From Oxytricha trifallax (taxonomy: Eukaryota > Ciliophora > Spirotrichea > Sporadotrichida > Oxytrichidae), in the NCBI GenBank assembly GCA_000711775.1, contig ARYC01019692.1, positions 1-64,000 of the forward strand: a DNA stretch of 64,000 nucleotides, read 5' to 3'. The notes under the pieces were generated by a model that was not told the DNA's origin, made no database searches, and worked only from the letters and a program-made list of their open reading frames with translations. A program made the position numbers and the translations under genes. This document shows positions 22,641-37,600 of this stretch, piece after piece (within the stretch, counting starts at the first letter, position 1; every line of letters starts with the position of its first letter).

Positions 22641-25600
22641 TTTCATTAGATTTTCAAAGATATGAGCTCACCCTGAGCCACCCCCTACCTCCATATAAAT
22701 AATTTTGTTCATATAATTTTCTTGCCTTGCGGGGACCTTTTACATATAATGATATTTATAAGAGTCACTACGCTAGTCAACCTTTTTGCATACATGATCT
22801 CATAGGATAATATTTCATAATCTTACTAAACTTTATTTATTTTTATAATGTTTTTAAATAAGAAATTTTTCTAAAACATTAATATACTTGTACATCTAAT
22901 AAGTTAACCAAAATACTCTATGTAAAAAATATCTTCCAGTTTAATAAGAAATATTTTGGTTAACTTAATAGAAGTACAAGTATATTAATGTTTTATAAAA
23001 ATTTCTTATTTAAAAAATTATAAAAATAAATGAACTTTAGTAAGATTACTAAATATTATCCTATGAGACCATGTATGCAAAATGGTAGACTAGCGTAATG
23101 ACTCTTATATAAAAATCATTATATGTAAAAGCTCCCCACAAGGCAAGAAAATTATATGAACAAAATTATTTAAATGGAGGTGGGGGTGGCTCAGGGTGAG
23201 CTCGGGCCGAACTGATATCCATATCACTAAAATATATATTCAATGGTTCAGTTTCTTCAACTTCCATTAATTATTCAAGCAAGTACTCAGATGGTATAAC
23301 GTTGAAGTTTGAAATATCAATAATGATATTGAAAAAGTATTTCGTGTTTGCAGGGATATCAACAGCATTCAAAGGCAAGTGAGTGATTATTTAAATTTAG
23401 TTTACCATTCCCCATAAATACTACAAAGTAGTTGACCTATTTCATTGATATAAGCTTGTTTTAATTCTTACATAAAAATGTTAAAGAACAAATTCGACAT
23501 GATTAGTGCTTTGAATGATAAAGATGAGCTACTACCAGAATCAGCATAGAATTGCCCAAATACTATAAGAATATTGAAATTTAATGATAAGAATTTTTAC
23601 GATCATCTCTTAGCTATTTAGGTATTCTCATAACATTTGAAGCTGAATCAGATAAAATTTCAGGTTATCCATTTTATTCTAATATTCTAATTTGACGAAC
23701 ATAAAGCTATGCATAATCAAGAGTCTGTAAAGGTTTAAATTTGAAAATAATAGGAATATAAATATTTCAAGATATAATTATGCAATAAAGCTCAATAAAA
23801 TAACCCAAATATTATTACATATTTGGAGACTTGTGAGAGATCTCCAAATTTCATTTGTACTGTCATCCTCTTCTTTGATATTTAAATATAAAAGGAAAAT
23901 TTATTTCAGTAATACTCCATGTAAAATCAATGTCAGATGTCAATTTCATATAAAAATACTTCTCATTCTACTTTGCCGGACTTTACAAATATCTTAGTTC
24001 AGGCTAAAACTCAACGTAGAATTTTCCATTTTCACTTATAGAATTTACTTTAACTTTTAAATCATAAAAATCCACACTTCTTATAGGTTATAATTCTTCA
24101 CTTTTTGTTTTGTCAGGTGGAATGAACGGCTTAATATTATAAACATCTGTATAAATTGAAAGAGTATAATTAAAATTTTTAAATGTAATGCAAATAAATC
24201 ATTTTAAAGTTAGTTTCAATTCTAATTTCTTCAATTATTTCATATGCTTCCAAAACAATAGCATATTTCCCTCTAACTAATAGGTTTTTTGTAAATATTA
24301 CAAATCTCAAGTTATTTTCTTCATACTTAATGTAAGGGGGTAGTTCAGAACTATATAATTTTGCTTTATATGTTGGGATAGATAAACAGCTATATATTAT
24401 TTATATTTAATAGCTAATTTTCTAATGACTTTTAATTTGTGAGAATTTGTTGTTATAAATTAAAATTTCATTTTTTTTAAATTAAGAGACTTAACAAGAG
24501 ATATATTTTGTAAAATTAATATGCTTTGAAAATTAATTGATATCATAGATTTAAAATAAATTATAAACTCAGAAGATGTAATTTTATATAATATTAATTT
24601 GATTTCTTTAAATTATAAAGTAAAAAATTAGTGCATAAAATTTTCCTTAACCTTTTCTAATACTAAATTTAATTTGTAATTATAATTTTCATGGCATGAA
24701 AGACTAAGAAATATTTACAAATTATCGAAATAAAATTATTATAATGTAGTTATAAAAATATTATAATAACTAGCTGTAAGTTGCGAATGGTAGGTGAGTT
24801 ATTAATTTGTCAATATCATTAACTCTGTACTTTTATGGATTTTAGAATTTAAATGGAACTATCCTACATTTCTCTTTAATAAGCAAATCAAATCTAGTAG
24901 TAATTGGAGGGAAGCCGATCATTTCTCCATAGATGTATATAAATTTTGGGGAATAGCTACCTAAAGTGTATTTTTACAAATTATTCAATGAATTTGGCAT
25001 TAAATTATTTATCTGATTTATTTATGATATGTTTTTTTAAGGGATAAGTTTGATGTTCGTTTTGAGTTCCCAATCTTGATGAGTTAAATTTTTTCAGTTC
25101 ATTTAGTGCGGATATAATTAAGATCAATATAACTAAGATTTTGGTAAAAATATTATTACTTTTGTCGCGACAAAATTATTTGACTAAATCGATAGAAATC
25201 AACTTTTTATAAATAGTTGTAGTTTGAAATTGTTGGAATTTCTATCGATAGCAGGGTATGCTTTTCGTTGCTTGAAAGATTAAAATTTAAAAGAAAATAA
25301 AAAAAATTAAAAACCAACATACTTCATAAAATTTATGCATTTTATCAAAAGAAATTAAGAAACTTCTTCTTAACTAAAATTACTTTTTTATTATAATAAA
25401 ATTTAAATGAAGTATATAGCGTAGTTTTCAACATATTATACTGAATTGGTGATTATTACTATTTTACTTTAGTCACTGTTAAAGGATAAATTTAATTTTT
25501 TGATTATAAAATATTTATTTCGGGAAAAGTAATAATAATTTAATTTTTAGGATATAAAATTTGAGATTCCAACGACATTATTAACTCGAATAGAGTACAC

Positions 25601-28600
25601 GAGATATTAACAATCTAATGTCCATTTAGTGAAATTAATATTTTTTATACCTGATTCTACTATATACATAGTATCGTCTAAAGATATTGGCTCTATAGCA
25701 TCCATATCACACCCATCAACCGTAAAATTCACTAAAATTTCAAATATTAGATAGGGCTTAAAATCTATAGGGCTGTATTAATTTTAAGTCAATTATAACA
25801 TATTTAAAACCTTAATATTTTTAATAAATGTAAATATTAATATATAACTAATTTTATATTATTAATAAATATCGCTTTTTTAAAAAATTTATTAGATGAT
25901 CCTCGAATAAATCTTTTAGAGAAAAAAAAGTAAAATTTAAACTAGATCTTTTTAAACTAAATTATTGTAAACGGGTTTATTTTATGTAGTAGGTATATGA
26001 TATGTTGATTTGAGGCTAATCACTATATATAATTATTCGTATTAATATAAATAATTATCAAATAAATCACGAACAGTGTTTACAGTCTTAAATTCATAGT
26101 TTAATGAATAAATATCTATAATCTTATTTGAAGGATCATAGGATATAAGCGTATCTTGCACATCCTCTGGAATAATATTAACATCAATGTTGTAATCACA
26201 GGTTACTTCAAGAAGATTGAGTCCAAGTTAAAGAAATGTGTATCTTACAGTCCTTCCTAAAACATAAGTCTCAGATCGTTGGAAAGCACTATTTGTAAGG
26301 CCAAATTTGCTGTATGTGTCACAGGGGTTTGTAGATTTCATTAGTACTCTAAAAGCAAATGTTACATTCAATAGTTAATTAAGTAATAATTCTTTTTTAA
26401 ATGAATGAATCTAAATTATCAAATATATGAGAATTTAGTTTGGTTGTGTTAATTAATTAATTCATTGAATTTATTTCATCTAAGAAGATAAAAAATGAAT
26501 ATCATCAATAGTAGATAAACAATCAAAGTTATCCCCTATATTTTTTGGCATTAAAACAAAATATTAATCATCCTTGAACTTTCGTCTAAGAAATGTTGCG
26601 TACCTGCCTGTGTCTTAATAATTATCATAGCCTTTCTTAAACTGAGTCCTCAGAATTACTTCGATAATTATTACCATAAGTGAGTTAATGTCTTATCTAG
26701 TATCAGACATTTCCATTTCCTTCAAGTCTCTTGCATGTTAATATGAGGTCAAAGGGATTTAGCTTATTTGAGCTTTGAGACCAACTATGGATGCATGAGA
26801 AAAGTTTGTTATAATGATCTAGGGTTCTTTGTCACTTTTAAGCTTGATATTTTCAGGAGTCAAATACCTATGGACTATTCCTAACTAGTGTAGATTTTTA
26901 ATAGCATAAATCAACTAGTCTATTATAACTTTCTTAGAAACTATATTGCCAAGTCTTATCATTAACTACAAATTAGTAGAGCTCTCCTTAGTCTTTAAAT
27001 ACATGTTAGAATCATCAAAACTTACTCCAACTATTTAATCAAAATGCTCAGCTTAGTTTTCTTGAATTAAGCTCATTATTTTAAACTAATTCAAAAGTTT
27101 AGTTACTAAATTCAAATCTTTATTCAAGGCCTTTTTCTAATGAATACATAAGTCTCCATTTATCTGATTGAATAGGCTGGTTTCAGGATAGAATACACCA
27201 ATGTGTTTTGAAATCTCAATAATACTTTTCAATTCCCACCTCACCATTTCAGAGAAGTTAGTTAAAATATTTTACTCTTTACCATCAAACCTTGGTCATG
27301 TTATTTTTGAAAAGTATTGAGGATCTTTTCCTCAAGAATGGTAACACTCTCCTCAGTATTTTGCTAAAATGCTTTAAATGAAGCAGGATATTTGTTAAAG
27401 AGCATAGCCTGTGTTTAATGCTGAAGTTAGCTCTTGTCAATTTATGTACCCTTCGTTTAGTCGTTTGCAATGCGGCATTGAATCTACTTGATGGTCTATA
27501 AAAAATTAGATAATAAATGCTTACAATCTCGGAATAGCAGGCAGCTGTAAGCTCTGTTATACTGTGCTAACATAAATGTGTAAGCAATTAATTTTTATCA
27601 GCAAATGATTTTACATTTAATTCCTACTGTTAGCACACACAACATTCATACTTCTCTTGGCGTTTGAGTTGAGAGAAGGACCCTTGATTTCTTGAGTGAA
27701 CTTTTCTATGTCACTTCAACTCGACTGGAGTATACACTTAATTGCAAATGCCACATTTAGTGAATTTCTAAGGCTTTTTGTTTAGAGTTTTAGCTCTACT
27801 CTTTCTTCTTCTGCTCCAAATCTCCAAGTATTCTTAGTATAGTTGATGCTTCCTTGAAACTATTTTGCACCCTGATAATAATATTATGTTATTGCAAAAT
27901 TACCTGAATTTTAAGTCTTAAACTCTTCTGAATCTTAAGAGGAGTTAGACTGGGAATACCTTGATGACAAAGAAGAAGATTCCATAACTTAAGTTAAAGA
28001 AAATACTTAATAAAAAGTTTATATTAAATAGACTTAAATAAGGTAACTAAAACAAGTTTAAAAATTGTGGTTAAATAAATTATTATCAAACCCAGAAACC
28101 CCTAACACATAATGTCTTGTCCCAAGGGAGTCCCCAAGGACATCCCAATTTTTCAATCTCGGGGTATTGGGTTTCAACTTTGAAAACTCTCAACTTCAAA
28201 GAAAGTCAAAGTCAAATATACTTTGATAAAATGATATTTTTTGTTTGAAAAAAATGATTATGGAACAAATAAAAGATGTGTTCACCTCATACATAAATTT
28301 TTCTTGTTGAAATTTTTATGATCATAAATGATATTGCGTTAAATTACTTTAGACAAGGCCCAATCTAAAAAGTAAAGTATAACCAATCAAATTTATTCAT
28401 TTATAGTATAAGCGAATTAAATTAATACACTTAAACTTTTCATTCTAACTAAAAATATTTAAGTCTTAACTATTTTTAATTAAATTCATATTAAATAGAC
28501 TTACAAGGCAAATGGAAAGTAACAGGAATTTCGTGAACATAAACATTAAGTAGCTGGAGGGACATCTGAATACCAAACAAGACTGGTGGTACCACTTCAA

Positions 28601-31600
28601 ATATTCATGTAATTTTCCAAACTTAAAACTTTAGTGGGATATCACATGCCTAGTTTTAAAAAGACAACTATGAGGTTCATTAAAGATGTATTGAGTTGCA
28701 AGAAAGAGCTCATAAAATCTACAGACATAATTTATGTCAATGTCCCTAACTTCCCAGAGCTCTCTGTAGCAAACATTTATGACCTAATTAAAAATGAGGA
28801 AGCTGTAAACAAATACCTAGGAATTTACGAAGACATAAAGGAGCTACCTGACAAGCACTTCTTCTTTGGAATATTAGGGACACTAAAGAATGAGTTCATT
28901 ACATAGCTTGTCCAGAACCAGCAGAATCTTAGATATACAGGCTAAGCTGATGAAGAATAGAAAGAAACTATTCAGATAAATGAAGAGTTACTCAAAGAAA
29001 TCCAATCTATTTCCAGATAATCCAGTAAGTTATAAATACATAAATTTATGTATGCTTTATTTTGGAAAAGAAAGGAAAGGCCTTATCGATGCTAAAGATC
29101 AGTTCTCAAGGGAGAAAATAGAAAACAAAACGGAAAAAAATTGAGATTGTTTCAGAATAACATCAACCGATGTAATTTCAGCAACATAATTAAAATTTTA
29201 TGTACATAAACAATGACTCGCAAATTATGAAAAGTCCACCTAGCAAAAGAATGCAATTTAACATGTGACATAAAATAATTTTATTAACTTAAACTTTAAG
29301 TCAATTAATTATTTATGTCTTAAGTAATAAAGAACGCATCAAATCTAAACACCTTCTTTCACTGTTTTTACAATCACTTGTTTGAATAAATGTTATAGAT
29401 TTTTCCACAAAGAAATAGTTTGTCTTATTGTTAACCCTGAAATCATGTTAACATAAAGTTTAAGCATAGTCTTTCTTTACCCTTGAAAAGACCATTTCTA
29501 TGCAATTGTATTTAGATTAATAAGGGCTATTGAACATTAATCTCCAACCATTTTCCAAAACCTACTCTTACAACAACTTCGAATGGTGAGCTTAAGTTAT
29601 CTAGGAATATTGTTAATTGCTTTCCCTCATACCTATCTTTCAATTTATCTATTACAAGTTGCAAGTCTGGTAACTTAATAGATTTCTTCTTTATGATAAA
29701 TTGCTCTAGTCCGAACTTCCCACTAATGATAACAACAGCTGCTAGTGTATGTATCAACACAAAGTCCCTCTTTATTTAGTACTTGATTTTCATACTTTCA
29801 TGCCCAAGATTTTATGTTTACACTAGGCGCCTTGAAAATAGTCTCATCGAGATAGACTATGTTTTCTTCTTTTTCAGACATTAAAATTAATTAAGGGTAT
29901 GTCTATTATTGTAGAAATACATTTGAATTTGGAAAATTAATTAAAATTAAATTTAATATAAATCAAAATCTTGGCAGTTAAAGTTGGCCAATTTGAACGA
30001 TCTTGGGCTCATTCGATAGAGAATTCAAAATTAGCTGGACTTTATTATTGGCGGTACTATTTTATCGCATCCCTGAAGCGAGATAACTTGACTTCAATGT
30101 GTGGGTATAATTTAATGAATTTAGAGGTGTTTAATTAAAGTGAAGTTATCTCGCTCCAGGGATGCGATAAAATAGTACCGCCAATAATAAAGTCCAGCTA
30201 ATTTTGAATTCTCTATCGAATGAGCCCAAGATCGTTCAAATTGGCCAACTTTAACTGCCACGATTTTGATTTATATTAAAATTAATTTATATTTAATTTT
30301 CCAAATTCAAATGTATTTCTACAATAATAAGATATCTAAAATGTTTTACTTCTTTTTATCAGTTAAGAAATAGTCTGTCCTAGTGCTCTTGAAACTTATT
30401 CCATGGGCTTTGTATAATCTATGAAGTTGTTGCTTAGTTATTTTCTTCTCTGGAAAAGTTATATTAAAAAGAAGAGCACGCTTTTACAATGATAATTGCT
30501 TCTAAGCTTATAGTGTATCCCTTGAAACCAAGTACTCCAAATCATGTTGATCTAGTTTAGCTTGTTCTTATTATCGTTCGTCTTCTTAAATTAACGAGGT
30601 TTTAATTCACTTTATTATTCTATTGATTAAACTTTCTTTGAATCCTGTTATTTTTCTTATCTCTTTAATTTTCATAAATAACTTAGATTCTTTGGTATAT
30701 TCATCTTTCCCAAACCATTAGAGTTTTATAAGCTTTATATTGACTTCCGAAAATTAATTTTTGTACTTCATTATTTAATTTTTTATTCAATTTATTAATT
30801 AATACAACTAACCTAAATTCTCATATATTTGATAAATCTAATATATGCATCAGTTTAAATTTGATAAAATGTAATTGTTAATATATAAACATTTTTATAG
30901 TTGTTTCAAAAGTGTTATTTCTTTGAGCATTTAGATGTAATGAGGGCCTTATTCAGTGTAACTAACATTTACACTAAAGGTATAATTAAATGAATGCAAA
31001 TGTATGATTATTTATGTATTTTAACAATAATCGTCTTTAATTGTGCATTTTAAGTGTAACTTATTAGCTTTGTAACAGAACTTGTATTGAGAAGACCATA
31101 ATTTTCATTTATACTATCTGAACATTTATTATTATCAACAAATAAATCAGGTACTGTAATTGTGGCAATACTAAACGCTGCATCTGCGTAAATAATTTTT
31201 GAAGAAATCTTTGGTATCACTACTGCACCTTTAGGCTAACAAGAATATTACTGAGCTGCCCTCTAGGAGAATATATTGATATCTGAATATTTAATCTCAC
31301 TTATTGAATTTACAGTAGTCGTTGATGTTGAGGGGTTAAAATTGAAATAATTTGCATAGTTTGTTGCTAGATTCATTTGAACAATACCAAATGTTGTTAA
31401 TGCTTTGTATTTAGAAAGATTATTTTAATTATTTATTTCAAGAAAATAAATAATTAACTTTGGTTATAAGAGCGCATATATTAATTATAAATGAGTTTTA
31501 AAATGTTTATTTACTGAATTAAACTTTAACATATTATTATAATTCTAATGTTCTTTAATAAATAAGAGATTTACTTATAATTTTTTTATTTAATATTAAT

Positions 31601-34600
31601 GTTTTAAGTGAAGATATAATTATATTTACTCGATAAAATTTTGACTTGTCATATTGATATCCTATTAAAAAAGAATAATTGCTAAGAATTACTCGTATTT
31701 TATAAAATTAATTTATAGGAACTATCAAGCGGTAATTAAGCAATTTTATAATGAAAAATAATTTTATATTAATTAATTTCACTGATTAAAATTAAAGACA
31801 TGCATAAAATAATTTTTCTTACAAATTACAAAGTTGTATCATTTAGATTAGCCTTTAAAATAGTGTTCATTGATGTATAGCACTATAAAGAATCAATATT
31901 ATACTATTTTCAAAATTAATTTAATTAAAAACATTTCTAATTAATATTTTATCAAGTTTGTCGGCATCGTTATCATCATAGTATCTTGTAATATATGAAT
32001 TAACTCTTGAAAGACTAATTGTTGAACTAAATATTTTATTTTAAATATCATTATTTTAAATTAATTAGTTAAAACAAACATAACTAACTCCTTGATAGAA
32101 TTCATAAGATGCTTATCCACCAAGAACAATTTAATTAATTTAAATTAATAAATATATTTGTGGATAATCGGTGGATCTACCAACAAACACCACACTGTTA
32201 ATAGATTTGTTGCTATACTAATAAATTTAATTTTTGTAATAAATTTAAATTTGAAATTTCATAATATAACCAAATTAAAAAATTAATTACTAATATAGTG
32301 TCCTCTTTGAAGTCTTTCCATTCCTAAAATCTATCCTAAGAAGATATATGGTTGCTGTCTCAGAAGCAAGAACATGAGCGTAGTTGAAGTCTTAACCCCA
32401 AATTCCTCTGCAAAAAAGATTATGAAAAATATGATAGAAATATAAATATGACTATTTTCATTATAAAACCATCAGATGTAACATAGTAAGCCAATATTTA
32501 CTTTGAACTCGTAATTCTCATCAATGCAAAATTATAAACTAAATCGCTTGCAATATTAAATATAAAGTATATATTTTTATTTATATCTTTAAATAAACAT
32601 GGAGTAATTAATATATTTAACATTGATAGCAGCTATAAAATTGACATCAACTCCAGCATTTGATCCAAAATTGTCATATTAAGAAGTAGTGTAAGATTTA
32701 AAAAACCTATATTAAATTTAATTAAGTAAGTTCTTTTAGTTATTATTTTAATTATTTTTATCAAAACAATTTTAAAACTACTTATGAAAAGTTAAAAAAT
32801 AGTTTGCCAATTTCAATATGATTTTAATGAGATTAAATTAAATTAATGCAAGCAATTACATTGAAATACTCCTAATTATACTAGTGGAAAATTTGTTCAG
32901 ACCAAAATAAATATATAAAAATTAGTCATTAAAATTATATTTAATCAAATTTAATAATATTTTTGCTTTATAAAAATAATACTATTAATTTATTTATATA
33001 GTTCTTATAATAAGGTTAAGATAATTCAATTCCTCTATTAATTTTTAAATGCTAGTTTATATCCTCAAAATAAAAGACTTCTAATTAAAATGATTATCGA
33101 CCATAAGAATAATTACAAATAAAAATGATTTACGATAAAAAAAAATTAATTATAAACAATTAATTTTTTATTGAAAAAAGTTTTTATTTATTTTCACATT
33201 TATAATTAAATAAGAAATAATGTGCAGATTTTGGGATCTAAGTGATGCCAAAATTTTTTAAAAAAATGAGTCGGTTTCTATCATTAATTTTTTTTAATTT
33301 TCTAAGATAATGAATTGGTATCATAATAAACATTTTTTTTCTGATTTAAAATCTTTAAATACCTCAATAAATATGAAAATGAAATGTTATATTAGATTCT
33401 AAATTAAACTCCTTTGTAAAAATTCAGATATGCGATTGATAACTAATATTAAAGGAATACATTTAATTTGGGAAAATTAAATGATAAATTTAATTAATTA
33501 TTTATTACCTTTCATTAATGTGTTTGGAAAATGCCTCCTAACCATAACAATATAAGCTATAATTACAACATATAATGATACAATGAATAAATATAAACCT
33601 TGATATTAAATTAAAATTATACTTTTATATAGGGTTAACGTTTAAAATAAATTTTGATGGGGGAAGGGGGGCAGAAAACCTCTTATGGGGACATAGCTTC
33701 CCCACTATTTTTACTGTTATTGAGAGTTAGATCAAAAACAAAATATTTCGCTTCCTGGATGATTCATGAAATATAGCCTCTTGTAAAGTACAGCTAAATG
33801 TGAGGTCAACAATAGAATCTAATTAGGTTTTAGTCACTTTGGTTTAGAAAACTGCTATTATTATAATAATTAATTAATTTTATTTATATTAATTTTCCAA
33901 AAAATCGGGTGTATCGTACAATCTTAAAATGATAATTCAATTGAACTATGGCATTCATTAATAAAAAATAAAAAAATAAGAAATTTATTAGACTCTTATT
34001 GGAAAATATTTTCATAACGGTAATTTTAGAGATTTATTTTTTTAAAGTTAAATTTATGAATGTAAGCAAATAAAAATATATAATTTAAATTTAATAGTGA
34101 TCTAAAGGAGAAAAAATTATTTTCCTATTAATTATGCGGAAAAAGTAGTCTAATATACCAAAATTAAAAAATATTAACTTATAGTGTTAAACAAAATTAT
34201 GAAAATTTTATGTTGAATTTCAATTTATAAAAAAATTAATGAAGTTTAGATATCATGTAGGGATTAAATTTAGGTAATGTAAGTCAATATCTTCATTTAA
34301 TGGCATAACTTGAGGATATAAAGCAGTAAGAACTGGTATATTTAGGGGTCAAGTGCTCCATTAATGTAGGAGTATAATGCTAGGTAGGAAAGTGTCTAAG
34401 TCTTGGTAGGGTATTAGTGTAACACTTGAAAGGGGTAGGGAAAGGGCATAAATTTAGGTTAAAACGCCTCAATAAAAATCAAAAGTTAATTATTAATCCA
34501 AAATATCACACTTATTATTGGTGGATAAAAAAATTTGGAGAAAATTTATTTTAACAGATATAAATAATAAATTAAATCACAAATATTTAATTTTTCTCAA

Positions 34601-37600
34601 ATATTGTTCCTAATTTTGAAAAAATATGAATTATCTTACTGAATTGATTTTTTATCTCCTGAATTGATTTTAATACTTAACAATAATTAACTTCCTCTTA
34701 TGTTCAAATTTTAGATTCATAAGTTTTTTAGGTTTAATTTTGATCCTGCTAATTTTGTAGTTGTTAAACTTCTAGTATGATCGATTTCACCAAAGCTATT
34801 GAATTTCTATTTTTTAAAAAATGCACGATTAAATAATTTTTTTAAAGATCTCAAATGATTGATAATTATGAGATTGTTGAAAAATATTATTTAATATTAT
34901 TTCAGTATTACTCTAAAACAAAAAATTTTGTAAATTATATATTTTATCATCAAATAATTTTTACATTTAATAATATCTATAATGTATAGAAATTTTTATA
35001 ATTTTTATAAAATTGTTTTTCGAAAAGGTGCTTTCTTAAGATTTTACTTAAAAATATATTTTAAAACATCTTTATAAAAACAAAGAGCATATATTAGACA
35101 ATAACTATTGTATAAAGAGATTAAATGGGGGGGGGGGGGCATTTCTTAACCAAAACAACAAAATCTGAACCAAATATACTTTTATATAGTCAAAATAGCT
35201 ATCCGGGTTATTTTAGGGTTTGTTAGCATGAAGAAAATATTTCAAATTACTAGAGATTTCTTAATAATATTGAAAACAAAAAAAACAGAGTCTAAGTTTT
35301 TCAGAGAATTTAATAAATATTTATTTTGTTCATGATTTTTTGTTAAATTATTATATATTTATATATAAATTACTGAAATTCTTGTTAATAAGTTATCTTA
35401 TTATTATAAAATTTACTTGTAAGATAATTAATTGAAAGATTTTGAGTTATTTATATGAATTGAAATTGTTTAAATGAAACAAAAATTTTAGAAAAAAAAA
35501 TAAATATTTTAGTAATTTTATGAAAAACTTAGATGTTTTCAACACTCTAGAGGAATCTCTCCTAATTAAAATTTATTTTTGCATGTTTACAGACCATAAT
35601 TTGATCAGGAACAGTACTCCAATTTAATTCCATTATAAGAAAACATCTTTGCTTTGCAATTAGATATTTTCGCTTGAATCAGATTTAAAATTATCTTTTT
35701 TAAATATCATTTATTTTTATAATTTTTCAAAGATATTTCACTAATAAATATGACGAGATTTTTCGTGTCTGATATTACCTTAGTAAAATCTACATCTCCA
35801 ACTATAGTTTTTTTACAAAGATTATACAATTATTTTAAAACTTAATTATTATAAATAGGATATTTAGAACTACATAAATGCTATTTCCGCATAATTAAGC
35901 AGCCACCACTCTCTCCTTGGGGTTAGCATAACGGCTTTAAGCAATAATTTGAGATTAATAACTTTAGGTGGCTGAATTAAAGGCTAACCTTAGAACTGAT
36001 AATCTATAATAGTACACATTGCTACCGTAAGATTATTTAATTAGTTTTATTATATTAATGCACAAAAGACCATATAATGAACTATAAATATTTATAAAGA
36101 ACTCACATAGAATTATGATTTATCAATTTAGTTATAGCTGATAAATATAGCATCTGAAAGCTCTTAAAAAGAGTTAGATACAGTTGATTATAACAAGTAG
36201 TCTATAATATAATTATAATTAATGAGTTGTATATATATATATATATTATAATATTATATATATATATATATATAAATTAATGGGAGTTTCTTTTCAAATA
36301 AAAACAAAAAACAAAAAAACTTTAAAAGAGATGAGCAAAATAATGACTGGATATTTTGCTAATTTATTTCTAACTTAAGGATTTTAAATAATTATAAATT
36401 ACGATTAGTTAAAGCAATTATAATTGAAAGTTAAACAAATATAAAAATAAAATTAACACTACTTTATTTAATAATATTATTAATTTAAAAAGAGCTTAAG
36501 CTAAATTTAAGTTAAATAGATTTTAACGCAATATATTTTCTAACATTATTAATATTTCATCCACTAATAATTTTTCTAAGATTAAAAATATAAACAATTT
36601 ATATTTAAAAATTGTTTGATTAAATTATTGTCTCTGAGTTATGGTGGTCTTAGATATTTTTGTATAGCACCAGTTTTCTAATCGCATTAAATTATTTCAG
36701 CTCCTGCATTATTATTAGTTATCAAAATGTATATGGAAGTTGTTTTTTGGATTTATATTTGTTTAGCTATCCCATATATCGATGAAATTGCTAAAGCAAA
36801 TAAGACTTCCCCGTCACTACTGACTTTTAATTATATTATAATTTATCATACTTGCTTTAAAATTATAAGCTATTTGAAATTTCATTTTAAATTAAACATA
36901 TATTTTGATCCTAATACCCTTTGTAATATGTATAAATTAAAATCAAAGTTTAAATACTAAAGAATTCCTAGAATAATTGGTAAAAATGTATAAAAGTACA
37001 AAGAAAAATATTAAGAAAATAATTGATTATAATATGAATTTTAATTTTTCAAAATATAAAATATAAACATATTCAAAATATAATAATGAACTTTTATATA
37101 ATAAGGAAATCTAGTATTAGAGGAATTTGCAGCTACTTTATCTTGAGAATAGCCAGCACCATAAATGGATGCTCCTTAGTAATCAACACTATTACGCTTA
37201 ATTAATTAAGTTGATATCAATATAATTCACTATTAATATAAAAGGAGATTAATAAATCAAATTTAAAATATAATTCATTTAAACAAAATAATTAAAGATA
37301 CTAGCTAAAATAAATATTCTTTTCATTATCTTTTAGATAAATACTATTTATAAATATAGATTTTAATTAAGGTACATCAGATATAATTTCATTGATAATA
37401 TTATTTCTTCTTTATTAAAATTCAAATGGCAATTATAATAATAATTAAAATATTATAAAAAGAAAATTAGATTGTTGTAAATTTAAAGGTGTAAATATAT
37501 TTATAATTGAAATTTAAAATTTATATTAATCATGTTTTCTCTGCATTTAAATTAAACATCTAAATACTTAGAATTGAATTAAATTTACACTCATTTACAA

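Larger units (their letters stand above)
26411..30839. mobile_element. TBE-class transposon copy A (4.4 kb), inserted in gene B
   Basis: Inverted ends are tatcaaatatatgagaattt (left, about 26415-26465) and its complement (right, about 30775-30835), continuing into taattaat-rich DNA. The interior holds the three TBE gene types: zinc-finger/kinase (minus), 22-kDa type (plus) and transposase (minus). Minus the 426-bp MITE nested in it, the size is about 4.0 kb, close to known TBEs. Unlike the element at 59844 there is no C4A4 end. It separates gene B islands at 26350 and 31080. Confidence 0.75.

Noticed and set aside
22664..23203. Long TGA-free minus frame through the foldback as gene B coding sequence
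   Set aside because: Composition is A+T-random, and gene C lacks the segment; the element is more simply an insertion.
34256..34470. Coding exon in the less A+T-rich patch
   Set aside because: Open for about 70 codons on the minus strand but of repetitive CTACC wording, with no paralogue in gene C or D.
36727..36960. 77-codon plus-strand frame
   Set aside because: Antisense and within gene B gap DNA; composition random for A+T-rich sequence.
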